Assembly (NCBI GenBank): GCA_900770525.1 | Contig: CAAHDT010000001.1 | Coordinates: 98,885 to 162,884, forward strand | DNA from: Candidatus Gastranaerophilales bacterium | GTDB taxonomy: Bacteria > Cyanobacteriota > Vampirovibrionia > Gastranaerophilales > Gastranaerophilaceae | Direction of reading: 5' to 3' | Length of the DNA: 64,000 bases | Shown: in pieces, positions 52,960 to 62,496 of the stretch | Numbering within the stretch: the stretch's first letter is position 1 | How the letters are laid out: each line of letters begins with the position of its first letter | Program-made: the position numbers and the translations under genes | The notes under the pieces: generated by a model | Told to the model about the DNA's origin: nothing | The model's input: only the letters and a program-made list of their open reading frames with translations | Databases searched by the model: none

Positions 52960-53919
52960 TTAGTCTTTTGCGTGACCAGCTGTTCCTAGAACATCTCTCA
53001 TCTTGTGCATAACCATTTCTTTAACTGCTGTTCTACCAGGTCCCATGTATTCTCTTGGGTCGAATTTTTCAGGGTGTTCAATGAAGAATTCTCTGATAGT
53101 TGAAGTCATTGCAAGTCTTAAATCTGTATCGATATTAATTTTTGCAACACCATGTTTAGAAGCGAAGTTCAACATATCTTCTGGAACACCTTGTGCATCT
53201 GGCAAGTTACCACCGAATTTATTACATTTAGCAACAAATTCTTTTGGAACTGAAGAATAACAGTGAAGAACTAATGGGTAATCATATCCAACAGCTTCAT
53301 TTACAGCTTTCTTGATTTCAGCAAGTCTTTCGAAGTCTAATTTAGCTTCGCCTTTGAATTTGTAAGCACCGTGAGAAGTACCGATTGCAACTGCTAATGA
53401 ATCACAACCAGTTTCTTTAACGAATCTTGCAGCTTCTTCAGGATCTGTGTATGTTGAATCTTTAGCGTGAACTTTAACGTCATCTTCAACACCAGCCAAT
53501 TTACCAAGTTCAGCTTCTACAGAAACACCGTGAGCGTGAGCGTAATCTACAACTTTCTTAGTCAAAGCAATGTTTTCTTCCAATGGGAATCTTGAACCAT
53601 CAATCATAACTGATGAGAAACCACCATCGATACAAGCTTTACAAATTTCGAAATCAGCACCGTGGTCTAAGTGTAATGCGATAGGCACTGTAGTTGTTGC
53701 AAGAGCAGCTTCAACCAATTTAATCAAATAAGTTTGGTTAGCATATTTTCTAGCACCTGCTGAAACTTGCAAAATGATAGGTGATTGAGTTTCTTCAGCA
53801 GCTTCTGCAATACCTTGCAAAATTTCCATGTTGTTAACGTTGTAAGCACCAATAGCGTATCCGCCTGCTAATGCTTTTTTGAACATTTCTTCTGTTCCAA
53901 CTAATTTTCTTTCACTCAT
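52960..53919 (-). CDS. fba: Fructose-1,6-bisphosphate aldolase, class II
   Basis: 319 aa. Zinc-ligand motifs are present: HLDHGADFE, SVMIDGSRFPLEENI, VEAELGKLAGVEDD and VAIGTSHGAYKF. It interconverts fructose 1,6-bisphosphate with triose phosphates. The strong ribosome site AAGGAG and start MSERKLVG at 53919 are chosen over an upstream in-frame ATG. Codon use looks optimised, as for pnp and infB. Coexists with the Entner-Doudoroff enzymes upstream. Confidence 0.95.
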   Translation of the reverse strand: MSERKLVGTEEMFKKALAGGYAIGAYNVNNMEILQGIAEAAEETQSPIILQVSAGARKYANQTYLIKLVEAALATTTVPIALHLDHGADFEICKACIDGGFSSVMIDGSRFPLEENIALTKKVVDYAHAHGVSVEAELGKLAGVEDDVKVHAKDSTYTDPEEAARFVKETGCDSLAVAIGTSHGAYKFKGEAKLDFERLAEIKKAVNEAVGYDYPLVLHCYSSVPKEFVAKCNKFGGNLPDAQGVPEDMLNFASKHGVAKINIDTDLRLAMTSTIREFFIEHPEKFDPREYMGPGRTAVKEMVMHKMRDVLGTAGHAKD

Positions 53920-54156
53920 AAGAGTTCTCCTTCTTTTTGTAAATATATTACACACCATCAAAATATAACAAACAAAAGAAGAATACAAGCATATAAGAGT
54001 ATTCAAAATTGATTAATGTAAATATTTATTAAAATCGTATATACCTTTTTACAATTGATTTATCCGTCTGTTATAATCGTAGCAAGGGTAATGAAAAAAA
54101 ATATAGCAAAGATTTTATTAGGGGTTGCTATATAAAAAAATATAGGAGTAATAATT

Positions 54157-55377
54157 ATGGCATTACAACCGGTATCAGGTGTAACACCTTTAAACAGAGG
54201 GAATAATGTTAGTTTCAGCGGAGAAAATCGCAAACCGCACTCAGGAATGCAGCCAATCGCATCTTCCGCTAAAGCAGTGCCTTTAGCAGTTTTAATAGCA
54301 ATGAGTCCGCTTAATAAATCTGTCGCAACAGACAATGGCGCTTATATAAATCCGGAACCTCCTAGAACAGAAGTCACCGAAAGTACCGGTTTTTTATTTC
54401 CTAAAAACCGGTTAGTTAAAGCAATCGATAAAAAACCTTCGGATATTTTTATAATGCATAATAATCATGATGAGAACGAACCTCGATTTATTATAAAATT
54501 AAACAAACTTAGTATGGATGGAGATGACAGTAATTTTGAAGCATTAGAATGTATACGATATACTCCTGATGGGAAATATGTTGAGAACAGATTTATAATC
54601 AAACAAGTCGACATATGGGATGTTACCGATTTAAATGATATAAAAATGCTTAAGTTAGGTGGCATAAACTTGAACACAAAAAATCTTAACGATTATACTC
54701 CAGTCGATTTAGAGAATCATTCATATAACGGACCGTTGGATGGAATTGAATCGAAGGAAATGCTCTATCATTTAAGACCTATAATAAACAGCCCTAAAAA
54801 CAACGGTGCAATAAAAATGAAACACTATATCGGGCGCGGTCTAGATGTTGACTTCTGTAAGGATTACGTAAGACTATTAAAAGAACGCCAAGCTGTACTC
54901 AATGTATTAGGACCTTTTGTTGAGAAAACACCTACAAAAGTCGGAGATGATATGGTGATAAAAAATATTAGAACCAATCAGAGAATATTTGGATTCAGAA
55001 AATTAAATTTAGATGACAATCCAAATAGCTATGAAGCTTTGGAAATGTTTTACTACGTTGGAGGAGCTGTTGCGGAAAGAGCACTACTAACCGAAGCGGC
55101 TTTTACTAAAAATTCATCCGGCAAAAATGTTCGCATCCTATCAGGTATAAAATTGCCAATAGATGATTTAGACAGTTATGAAATGGGGCAAATATACAAA
55201 CGTGTATTCACTCCGGAAGATGAAAACTTAGGACAAGTGCTTGAAAATATGTTAAAAGGCTTTGCCGGAGCTTACGAAAATTATGGTGCTTTTAGAATTG
55301 TAGAACCATCTAAAGCTTTACGAGCATCAAGAAGTCCAATAGTAAAAGAGAAAATGGACAAATTTTTATCCGAATAA
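54157..55377 (+). CDS. Unknown protein with internally duplicated domain
   Basis: 406 aa. Two related segments of about 80 residues (about 110-190 and 270-350) share the pattern FEALECIRYTPDGKYVENRF / YEALEMFYYVGGAVAERALL. A KLN-x-LS/LD-x-DD-x-N lead-in precedes each, and LGGINL or LSGIKLP follows each. The polar N-terminus (residues 1-50, NNVSFSGENRK) has no signal peptide, yet the layout resembles exported proteins. TATAAT lies 80 nt upstream, and AGGAG lies 9 nt before ATG. It probably belongs to a lineage-specific family. Function unknown. Confidence 0.65.
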   Translation: MALQPVSGVTPLNRGNNVSFSGENRKPHSGMQPIASSAKAVPLAVLIAMSPLNKSVATDNGAYINPEPPRTEVTESTGFLFPKNRLVKAIDKKPSDIFIMHNNHDENEPRFIIKLNKLSMDGDDSNFEALECIRYTPDGKYVENRFIIKQVDIWDVTDLNDIKMLKLGGINLNTKNLNDYTPVDLENHSYNGPLDGIESKEMLYHLRPIINSPKNNGAIKMKHYIGRGLDVDFCKDYVRLLKERQAVLNVLGPFVEKTPTKVGDDMVIKNIRTNQRIFGFRKLNLDDNPNSYEALEMFYYVGGAVAERALLTEAAFTKNSSGKNVRILSGIKLPIDDLDSYEMGQIYKRVFTPEDENLGQVLENMLKGFAGAYENYGAFRIVEPSKALRASRSPIVKEKMDKFLSE

Positions 55378-55428
55378 ATTTAGCCATCCGGCTAGAATAA
55401 TTATGTAAACTAATGTAACAATTTTTTC

Positions 55429-55463
55429 AACATGTTGCATAAGCCCTATGTAGCATGTTTTTA
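55429..55463 (+). terminator. Terminator after the 406-aa protein gene
   Basis: 13-bp stem AACATGTTGCATA / TATGTAGCATGTT (one G-U), 5-nt loop, then T-run. A small TAGCC/GGCTA hairpin (55381-55394) precedes it. Confidence 0.75.
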
Positions 55464-55500
55464 CATGAGTAAGAGAGTATAACCAGAGGATATATGAATT

Positions 55501-58263
55501 ATGTCATCTTTAGATAAAAAAATGATTGTTACAAATGATGGGACATCCATTCAAAGTTCTTCTGCAAATGTTATTAGCAGTGTTGGCAACTACAGTGCCG
55601 AAAAAATCCAAATCTCATTCAAAGATTTGACACCAAAAGATGCTGCCCAAAAATTAGGGATAACAGAAGATAAATACTTAGAACTTCAAAATAATCCTAA
55701 ATTTGCAGCATTAAAAACAGCAGAAGAAAAACTGGCTTATATACAAAAAAATGAAAAAACAAACAAATTAAAAACGGCTGATATCAATACAAAAGCTACA
55801 GAAACTACTGGTACTGAAACCTTAAAAACAGTAGAGTTAAATACTGAAGCCCCTAAAACAAAAGCCGTGCAGTCCCAAACTGAAACTAAAGACACCTCCA
55901 CGGATGATTATTGCTATAACTTCAAAAAATATAGCGAAATGGAACCTAAAGAAATGCTTTCTGCATATACAGAAGAATATGCAAAAAACAAGTTTTTATA
56001 TGGGAAAGCAGATGACAAGAAAACGCCGGAAGAATGGCATAAACTTTCTGACAAAGAGCGTAACTCTTTAATTCAAGAAGCAAAAGCAGAAGTAAAACAA
56101 GATATAAAAGAGTCAAAAGAAATTTTGGCGATGGCTGGCAAACCGAAAAAAGCTACTGATGAAGTTACCGTAAGAAATAAGCAACTACTTATTTCAAAAA
56201 TGTCACAACTTCAAGCTGCATCTTCTGTTGGTGATGATATTAATGAATTCAGAAAACAAGATAGTGCATACCAACAAGAAACTATCATGGAAAATTTAAA
56301 TACCATCAGACAACTAAAACCGGACAATTTATCTGCCGGTCAACAAAGTATGTTGTCTATGGCTGATACCGTTTTGGAATCCGTAAAAAAAGCTGCCGCA
56401 GAAAAAGGTGAAGATTTATCCGGACTTTCATACGGAGGCATTAAAAGTAACATAAAAAAATACGATATAAAACTTGGTTCTGCAATAAAAAATTATTTGA
56501 TTGCAAAAGAAAAATCAGGTGACATTACCAATATTGAAAAAGAACAATTAAAAATCCTTCGAGATAAAGTATCTCCTGAATATTTAGAAAGTTTCGGAGC
56601 AAGATACGGAGAACAAACAAAAGCAGAATTATGCCTTTCTGATTCTAATTATTCTGAAAAATATGCAGGAGCAACTTCTTCAATGGAAAAAGCCGTTATT
56701 GTTGCCAAACATATCGGCGAAGAGTTCAAAGACCAACCCGCCAAAATCGTTGAATTAATGAAAGATGCAAACGAATGCGGAAGCTTTGAAACTGTCCTTG
56801 CATTAAGAAATCTTGCAAAAGACAACAAAAAACTAGCAGAACTTTTGGCTAAAGAAAAAGATGATATCCTTAATTACAACGTCAACGGAATGGATACATT
56901 AGGCGAATATGCAGGAGTTGTTGCTGCAAACGTTAAAGAACTTGAAGCAAAAGACCCTAAAAAAGCCGAAATGTATGCAAGCGCAATGCTTAACACATCA
57001 GCTAACGAGCAATTAAATGATGTAACAGCCGTTACTGCCGGTATGAAGTCACAAAAAGTTCAACAAGCAACTGTAGATAAAGGCTATGATGTTGAAGACG
57101 AAAAAGTTCAACGTCAAATTTTGAATAACGTAAAAGCTCAATCATCAGAAGAAACAAAAACATATGCAGCCGTTGAATCTTATCGAGCATTAGAAAGCGT
57201 TCAAAATGATGCATTACATTTGTTTACGGATGATTCAGCAGTGGCTACAAAAGCCGTAATTGAATCAGGCAATTTGAAAAAATTCAGCAAAGCAAACCAA
57301 ACAGAAGCTTTCAAAACATTACAAACTAACGCAGAAAACTTAATGGCAAAAGATGAAGCGGTTAAAAGTTTGAATGCATTAGCTGACCAAATTTCACAAT
57401 GCGACAAGTCTAACCAACTTGATATGCACAAATCTATTATGGGCAGCAAATATGAAGAAGTTCAAACCCATGCCGCAGCAAACATCCACACATACGACAA
57501 ATCTGTTCAAGCTGATGCAATAAAAGAAACTTACAAATCAGGTAACACAAAAGCTATTGATGCTTGTAATGCTCAATTAAGCAAATGCGACAAAACTGCC
57601 ATTCAATCAATCTCTAAAGAAATTGCAGCTCAAATAAAAGCAATGGAAGCACGTCACACCGATTCCGTTTCTGAACGTATTGCAGAGTTGGCTATTTCTA
57701 TGGTTTGGGCAAAAGATCCAGTAACAGCTTCTAAATCCAGCGAAGAAGAAAGAAAATTAAAAGTCGCTGAATACAAAGAGTTGTTTATGAGTGCAACACC
57801 TGCCGAAAAATTCAAGATGATATCAAAACTTCAAGGTGTTTGGCAAAAAGAAATTATTGAACATATCGCAACATACTGTCCTGAACTATTCTCTTCATTA
57901 GTAAGTTCTATGGGGGTTGATTTGTTCCAATTAAATTTAGGACACGATGTTAAAAACCAAATTATGAAAGAAATGATTAGAGTACCGGATATGCAAGGTC
58001 AAGCTTTGAAATATTTCAAAGAAAATCCAAACAACTTTAGAGATAGCGTTAAAGAAGCTTGTGCCGAACTTCTTGTTGATAGAGAAGATGCAAGCCTTGA
58101 AACTGGAGAAATGCAACAAGCCTTACGTACTCAATTGAATTATTTCTCAACTCCAAACGATTTCACTTCAGGTGGAAAAGTTTCCAACAGAGAATACTAC
58201 GGCTCCAGAGAAAATTTCTCAACATTCTGGAAACGAGGCGCTGACGGAAGTTTAATAGGTTAA
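55501..58263 (+). CDS. Large helical protein of unknown function
   Basis: 920 aa. The N-terminus is Ser-rich and disordered. A short LysM-like/HTH-like segment (TPKDAAQKLGITEDKYLELQ) is followed by a Lys/Thr/Glu linker (to about 135). A long helical region (about 140-750) has HEAT-like repeats, several pairing a CDKS or CDKT turn (QISQCDKSNQLDMH, QLSKCDKTAIQSIS). The conserved-looking C-terminal tail is YFSTPNDFTSGGKVS then REYYGSRENF. No signal peptide, membrane helix or enzyme motif. Ribosome site AGAGG is 11 nt before ATG, with a closer out-of-frame ATG between. Lineage-specific; possibly structural. Confidence 0.65.
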   Translation: MSSLDKKMIVTNDGTSIQSSSANVISSVGNYSAEKIQISFKDLTPKDAAQKLGITEDKYLELQNNPKFAALKTAEEKLAYIQKNEKTNKLKTADINTKATETTGTETLKTVELNTEAPKTKAVQSQTETKDTSTDDYCYNFKKYSEMEPKEMLSAYTEEYAKNKFLYGKADDKKTPEEWHKLSDKERNSLIQEAKAEVKQDIKESKEILAMAGKPKKATDEVTVRNKQLLISKMSQLQAASSVGDDINEFRKQDSAYQQETIMENLNTIRQLKPDNLSAGQQSMLSMADTVLESVKKAAAEKGEDLSGLSYGGIKSNIKKYDIKLGSAIKNYLIAKEKSGDITNIEKEQLKILRDKVSPEYLESFGARYGEQTKAELCLSDSNYSEKYAGATSSMEKAVIVAKHIGEEFKDQPAKIVELMKDANECGSFETVLALRNLAKDNKKLAELLAKEKDDILNYNVNGMDTLGEYAGVVAANVKELEAKDPKKAEMYASAMLNTSANEQLNDVTAVTAGMKSQKVQQATVDKGYDVEDEKVQRQILNNVKAQSSEETKTYAAVESYRALESVQNDALHLFTDDSAVATKAVIESGNLKKFSKANQTEAFKTLQTNAENLMAKDEAVKSLNALADQISQCDKSNQLDMHKSIMGSKYEEVQTHAAANIHTYDKSVQADAIKETYKSGNTKAIDACNAQLSKCDKTAIQSISKEIAAQIKAMEARHTDSVSERIAELAISMVWAKDPVTASKSSEEERKLKVAEYKELFMSATPAEKFKMISKLQGVWQKEIIEHIATYCPELFSSLVSSMGVDLFQLNLGHDVKNQIMKEMIRVPDMQGQALKYFKENPNNFRDSVKEACAELLVDREDASLETGEMQQALRTQLNYFSTPNDFTSGGKVSNREYYGSRENFSTFWKRGADGSLIG

Positions 58264-58306
58264 CTTTTAGGGCGATAGAGAGAGTAGGTACTTAATTTGT
58301 AGAGAT

Positions 58307-58340
58307 AAAAAGGTGACATTGAACAAATGCCACCTTTTTA
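58307..58340. terminator. Bidirectional terminator between the 920-aa gene and the LapA-like gene
   Basis: Stem AAAAAGGTG / CACCTTTTT with an inner CATT/AATG, ending in T5 (plus) and A5 (minus). Confidence 0.82.
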
Positions 58341-58346
58341 AAATTT

Positions 58347-58727
58347 CTAGTATCTATTGTTTAGCGCATCTTTTAAAGCTTTTTCTAAGACCTCAACTTT
58401 TGCTTGTAAAACTTTAACTTGAGAGGTGCTACTGTCTGTCTTTACTGAACTTCTTTCCAACTCTCGTTTATATGCAAACAATTGTTCTGTCTGTGCCAAA
58501 TAAAACGGAATAACCGCACAAACTCCGACAAACAAACCCACTCCCAAAATGCCAAGGATAAAAAATGCCAAATTTAGAGTTTTGGTTGTATGATAAACTG
58601 TTTGTGCAACGGCATCATATCTTGGTGCCCATAATTGTAGTGTTATCGAGTCATTTCCGTTAAGTATCACAAGATAAATAATTGAGAACAACGCAACAAA
58701 TGCAAGTATCTGTAAAATTAATTTCAT
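58347..58727 (-). CDS. LapA-domain-like small membrane protein
   Basis: 126 aa. Two membrane helices (1-20 and about 53-77) have a short outside loop (NDSITLQLWAPRYD) and a C-terminal coiled coil (VKVLQAKVEVLEKALKDAL). This matches the LapA/YciM-partner type layout. It overlaps rluD by 4 nt (ATGA), so it is translationally coupled. Role uncertain; homologues assemble with envelope regulators. Confidence 0.7.
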   Translation of the reverse strand: MKLILQILAFVALFSIIYLVILNGNDSITLQLWAPRYDAVAQTVYHTTKTLNLAFFILGILGVGLFVGVCAVIPFYLAQTEQLFAYKRELERSSVKTDSSTSQVKVLQAKVEVLEKALKDALNNRY

Positions 58728-59635
58728 TTTTCTTTCCCTTCAAGAAATTTGAGTACTTTACTATATTTTTCATCAGGTGGAATTTCAATTGTAATTATCT
58801 CATCAGAAAAAGGTTTTGTAAACCTTAAGTAATACGATTGCAAAACTTGTTCTTCTGTATGAACTTTTCCCTTACCGGCTCCATATAGAGTATCGTTGTA
58901 GATAGGATGATTTTTATAACTCATATGCACCCTTATTTGGTGTGTTCTACCTGTAATCAGAGTTAATTCAAGGGCTGTTGCCTCTTTAAAACGCTTTACA
59001 ACCTTCACAATAGTCGTACTCTCTTTCCCATCCGGTCTTACCATCATCTTATGTGGCTGATTAGGATTTCTTGCGATAGGCTCGGTTATTATGTCCTCAT
59101 CTTTTTCATAACAGCCTTTTACAATAGCTCTATATTTTTTTGTAATCGTATGTTCTTTTATTTGATTTGCCAGAAATTCATGTGCTTTATCATTTTTGGC
59201 AATCATTAACAAGCCGGAAGTATTTCTGTCCAATCTATGCAAAATTCCTCTACGAAATTCACCGTTAACAGACGATAAATTGTCACCAAATTTATACAAA
59301 AGTGCATTTACAAGGGTCCCACTTTTCTCAATTGTTGTTGGATGAGTAAGCATGCCGGAAGGTTTGTTTACAACGCACATATTCTCATCTTCATATAAAA
59401 TTTCAAGCGGAATGTTTTCTGGTTCAATTTTTTCTAGTTCTTCTTGAATTAGATTTACATCAACTCTATCATTTTCTTTTAGTTGGTAAGAAGGTTTACA
59501 CAAAACTCCATTCACGAGAATGTTTTCTTGCTTAATTTGGGATTGAATTTTCGAACGCGACATTCCTTCTGTAATTTCCGCAAGATACAAATCCAGTCTT
59601 TTACCTTCGTCATCAGTATCAATAATATAAAACAT
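58724..59635 (-). CDS. rluD: 23S rRNA pseudouridine synthase, RluD family
   Basis: 303 aa. An N-terminal S4 RNA-binding domain (MSRSKIQSQIKQENILVNG) is followed by the synthase domain with the catalytic Asp in HRLDRNTSGLLMIAKN and GRTHQIRVHMSY. It isomerises uridines of 23S rRNA (RluD, or RluC-like specificity). Its ATG overlaps the lspA stop (TAATG). Confidence 0.92.
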   Translation of the reverse strand: MFYIIDTDDEGKRLDLYLAEITEGMSRSKIQSQIKQENILVNGVLCKPSYQLKENDRVDVNLIQEELEKIEPENIPLEILYEDENMCVVNKPSGMLTHPTTIEKSGTLVNALLYKFGDNLSSVNGEFRRGILHRLDRNTSGLLMIAKNDKAHEFLANQIKEHTITKKYRAIVKGCYEKDEDIITEPIARNPNQPHKMMVRPDGKESTTIVKVVKRFKEATALELTLITGRTHQIRVHMSYKNHPIYNDTLYGAGKGKVHTEEQVLQSYYLRFTKPFSDEIITIEIPPDEKYSKVLKFLEGKEK

Positions 59636-60099
59636 TACTTCGTCTTCTTCAATAAGATTATAATAATTAAAGCTATAACAGCGATATTAATAAAAATATC
59701 CGAAATATTAAACACTGGGAAATTTACAAACTTTAATTCAAAAAAATCTCTTACATAACCTAAAACAATTCTCTCGTGAAGATTTCCCGCAATACCTGCA
59801 CACAATAACGATACAAAGAAAATCTCCTTCATCCAGATTGATTTTAGATGTCTTATAACATACATAAACAACAAAGTTATGACAACTACGGATAGAATAA
59901 TTAAAAATTCTCTGGCATTTGGGAAAATATTAAATGCCGCACCTGTATTTTTTACAAAAGTAAGAGCAACAACTTTGCTTGAAAATGCAAATCCGTGAGT
60001 TATATTTTGATACAATATTTTAGACAAATACAAGTCTGAAATTAAAAAGAACACAAAACAAACTACTAAATATAATATCTTACTAAGCTTATTATTCAT
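59635..60099 (-). CDS. lspA: Lipoprotein signal peptidase (signal peptidase II)
   Basis: 154 aa with four membrane helices. Catalytic Asp residues are in GYVRDFFE and FNISDIFIN; the conserved Asn is in KNTGAAFNIF and AGNLHER. It cleaves prolipoproteins after lipidation. ATG 60099 is chosen because GGAG lies 6 nt before it, inside the end of the upstream lipoprotein gene; the upstream ATG would extend into that gene. Confidence 0.92.
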   Translation of the reverse strand: MNNKLSKILYLVVCFVFFLISDLYLSKILYQNITHGFAFSSKVVALTFVKNTGAAFNIFPNAREFLIILSVVVITLLFMYVIRHLKSIWMKEIFFVSLLCAGIAGNLHERIVLGYVRDFFELKFVNFPVFNISDIFINIAVIALIIIILLKKTK

Positions 60100-60988
60100 C
60101 ACTATCTCCAATTTTTGCAAAATTGTTCTTTGGAACAACGTTAACTCTTGTCATTATAAATGCCAATCCGTTCATAAATACACGAACATTGTCCTCTGAA
60201 ACAGGAACAGCTTTCGTAATTCCAATTGCTGCAACGTTATATTCGTTCAAATTTTCGGTATTTGATGTAAACATTCTTTCCAAAACTTGTTCCTCTGATA
60301 GTTTTCTAAACTTTTCATCAGGCTTTGGAGCCGGATTTACAATTTTTTCTCTATTTATTGAGGCAATTACAACTTGTTCAGCTGGTAAATCTACGGATAA
60401 TTTTGCAGTATAAGGAGTTCCTGCCTTAATCATTTCAGGCGCTGACAAGTTCATTTTAACAAACCTTGCATCCCCATATTTTAAAGTTGAATACTCGTCC
60501 AAAACATCTTCGCCGGTTATAACCCAATGGTCAGATAATTTTTCCAAGTGATATCTACAATTTGACAAAGAATTTAATTCTCCCATTGCAGGAATCAAAT
60601 CTTCTTCTTTAGTTGTCGCAACAGCAGTTTCCTGCGTTTCTACAACCGCATAATTTCCATTAACTTTTATACTTTTAATTTTAGTTTTGTAAGTTATATT
60701 CGGATAAGTTTCCCAAGTTTCTTTTACCAAACTGAAATATACATCTTTGGGATAACCGTCATTATTCGTAAAATTTTCACTATAAAGTTTTTTCAAACTT
60801 TCAACGTCATACTTTTGAACATATTTATCCTGAGTTGCAAATAAATCTTCAATTTCTTTATAAGAAATTTTTTCAATTTTTGCATATTGAACCGGAGTCT
60901 TGGTAGTAGATTTTGCACACACTTGAGTGTTAAAATTTCCGCATCCGATTACTGTTAAACTTAATAATAATAATAAAACTCTCTTCAT
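60092..60988 (-). CDS. Putative lipoprotein with NTF2-like domain
   Basis: 298 aa. Signal peptide ends in the lipobox VIGC (Cys16). An NTF2/SnoaL-like alpha-beta domain follows (about 40-160: DKYVQKYDVESLKKLYSENF ... WVITGEDVLDEYSTL). Residues about 165-290 form a second beta-rich domain. It heads the operon with lspA, the enzyme needed for its own maturation, overlapping by 8 nt. Ligand unknown. Confidence 0.72.
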   Translation of the reverse strand: MKRVLLLLLSLTVIGCGNFNTQVCAKSTTKTPVQYAKIEKISYKEIEDLFATQDKYVQKYDVESLKKLYSENFTNNDGYPKDVYFSLVKETWETYPNITYKTKIKSIKVNGNYAVVETQETAVATTKEEDLIPAMGELNSLSNCRYHLEKLSDHWVITGEDVLDEYSTLKYGDARFVKMNLSAPEMIKAGTPYTAKLSVDLPAEQVVIASINREKIVNPAPKPDEKFRKLSEEQVLERMFTSNTENLNEYNVAAIGITKAVPVSEDNVRVFMNGLAFIMTRVNVVPKNNFAKIGDSDE

Positions 60989-61113
60989 ATCATTTATTAT
61001 AGTGAAAATTAATATAATAGCAAGTATTTATCTTTGTCTATCTTTATATATAAAAATAGATTTTTGGCATAAAACCAAAAATCTATTCAAAAAATATAAA
61101 ACAAATCTCTTTA

Positions 61114-61386
61114 TTAATGTTCTTCTTTTACGAAACATTCCTTACAGAAAACTTCTTTACCCGGAATAGGCTTGAAAGGCACTTGAGTAGGTGCTCCGCA
61201 TTTTGAACATACAGCATCATACATTCTGCGGTTTCTTCTGTTGTTTTGTCTACGTTTTTTTCTGCATTCAGGACATCTTTTTGGCTTGTTTACAAGTCCC
61301 TTTTCTGCGTAAAATTCTTGTTCACCTACTGTGAAAATAAACTCTGCGCCACAATCCTCACATACGAGTTTTTCGTCTTGGTACAT
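61114..61386 (-). CDS. CxxC zinc-ribbon domain protein
   Basis: 90 aa with four CxxC pairs: CEDCG, CPECR, CSKCG, CKEC. The conserved core AEFIFTVGEQEFYAEKGLVN then KPKRCPECR defines a widespread zinc-ribbon family of unknown role. The middle is highly basic (RKKRRQNNRRNRR), suggesting RNA or ribosome binding. AGGAG precedes ATG. Confidence 0.88.
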   Translation of the reverse strand: MYQDEKLVCEDCGAEFIFTVGEQEFYAEKGLVNKPKRCPECRKKRRQNNRRNRRMYDAVCSKCGAPTQVPFKPIPGKEVFCKECFVKEEH

Positions 61387-61550
61387 TTTTGTGTCTCCTA
61401 ATTAGTTAATTGTAATGGCTTACTTTGCCATCTATTCTGGTATTATAATGTATTTTCCAAAATTATGCAAGTATTTGAACTCAAAAATCATTTTTATGTA
61501 TGGTTTTTAATCTAAATATAATGATATACTGAATGAGAATAGGAGATATT

Positions 61551-62495
61551 ATGGGCTTAAGCTGTATAAATGAATTCAAAATGAATTATACAAAAATTTT
61601 TCACCAAGAAGTTAAACCTCGCCTTGAAAAGCTTGAAGGGGAAAGACGACATACAAAATTTGTTGCATTGATTGTGTCCATATTTGCATTCATTTTTTCA
61701 GTAGTTTTGGTTAGTATTTTTATTTGTGTCCGCAATGAACATCCCGACTTACTTGCCACAATTATGGTATCTCTTCTTTTTGCAAGTATTTCTGTTGTAA
61801 GAGTTCAAAGACATTACAAAAGGAAGTTTGAAAAAAAATTAAAATTTGAAATAATGCCGGTGTTAATGCCTGCCTTTGGTGATTTTCAGTGGTTGCCTAC
61901 GTCATTGATTGGTATGGCAGAAATCAGACATTCAAAATTATTTACAAGATTTGATAATAGGACGACCGATGATAATTTTAAAGGTTCATACAAGAATATT
62001 CCGATAAATATTAGCGAAACAAAATTAACGTATACAACATATGATTCTAAAGGGCGCAGGCATACGTATACGGAATTTCAAGGAGTTCTAATTTCTATTG
62101 AAATACCAAAGAAATTTACCGGTCACACCATAATTAATGAAAAATCAATTTTTGGTGGTGGACCTTATAAGGAAGTAAAATTGGAAGATCCGGAATTTTC
62201 TAAAAGGTTTATTGTTCGTTCAAATGACCAAGTTGAAGCAAGATATCTTTTAACAACTGCATTTATGCAGAGATATAAAGGAATTCAAAGGGCGTTTCGA
62301 GGTAGTTCTATTTGTGCAAGTTTTTTGGATAACAAGCTTTTATTAGCTGTTGGTGTTAACAAAGACTTATTCTCTCTTGGTGATTTAAATAAACCTGCAG
62401 ATGATACCAAACAATTTACGGTTTTCCTAAATGAAATTGTTTCGATTTTTGAAATGATAGAGGATCTTAAACTATATCAAGACATAGGAATGTAA
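61551..62495 (+). CDS. DUF3137 family membrane protein (paralogue)
   Basis: 314 aa. N-terminal helix, two membrane helices (about 40-90), then the DUF3137 domain. FIVRSNDQVEARYLLTTAFM matches the copy at 29644-30564. The ATG at 61551 has AGGAG 5 nt before it; an upstream ATG lacks one. It precedes prmC by 1 nt and is co-transcribed. Function unknown. Confidence 0.78.
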   Translation: MGLSCINEFKMNYTKIFHQEVKPRLEKLEGERRHTKFVALIVSIFAFIFSVVLVSIFICVRNEHPDLLATIMVSLLFASISVVRVQRHYKRKFEKKLKFEIMPVLMPAFGDFQWLPTSLIGMAEIRHSKLFTRFDNRTTDDNFKGSYKNIPINISETKLTYTTYDSKGRRHTYTEFQGVLISIEIPKKFTGHTIINEKSIFGGGPYKEVKLEDPEFSKRFIVRSNDQVEARYLLTTAFMQRYKGIQRAFRGSSICASFLDNKLLLAVGVNKDLFSLGDLNKPADDTKQFTVFLNEIVSIFEMIEDLKLYQDIGM

Positions 62496-62496
62496 A

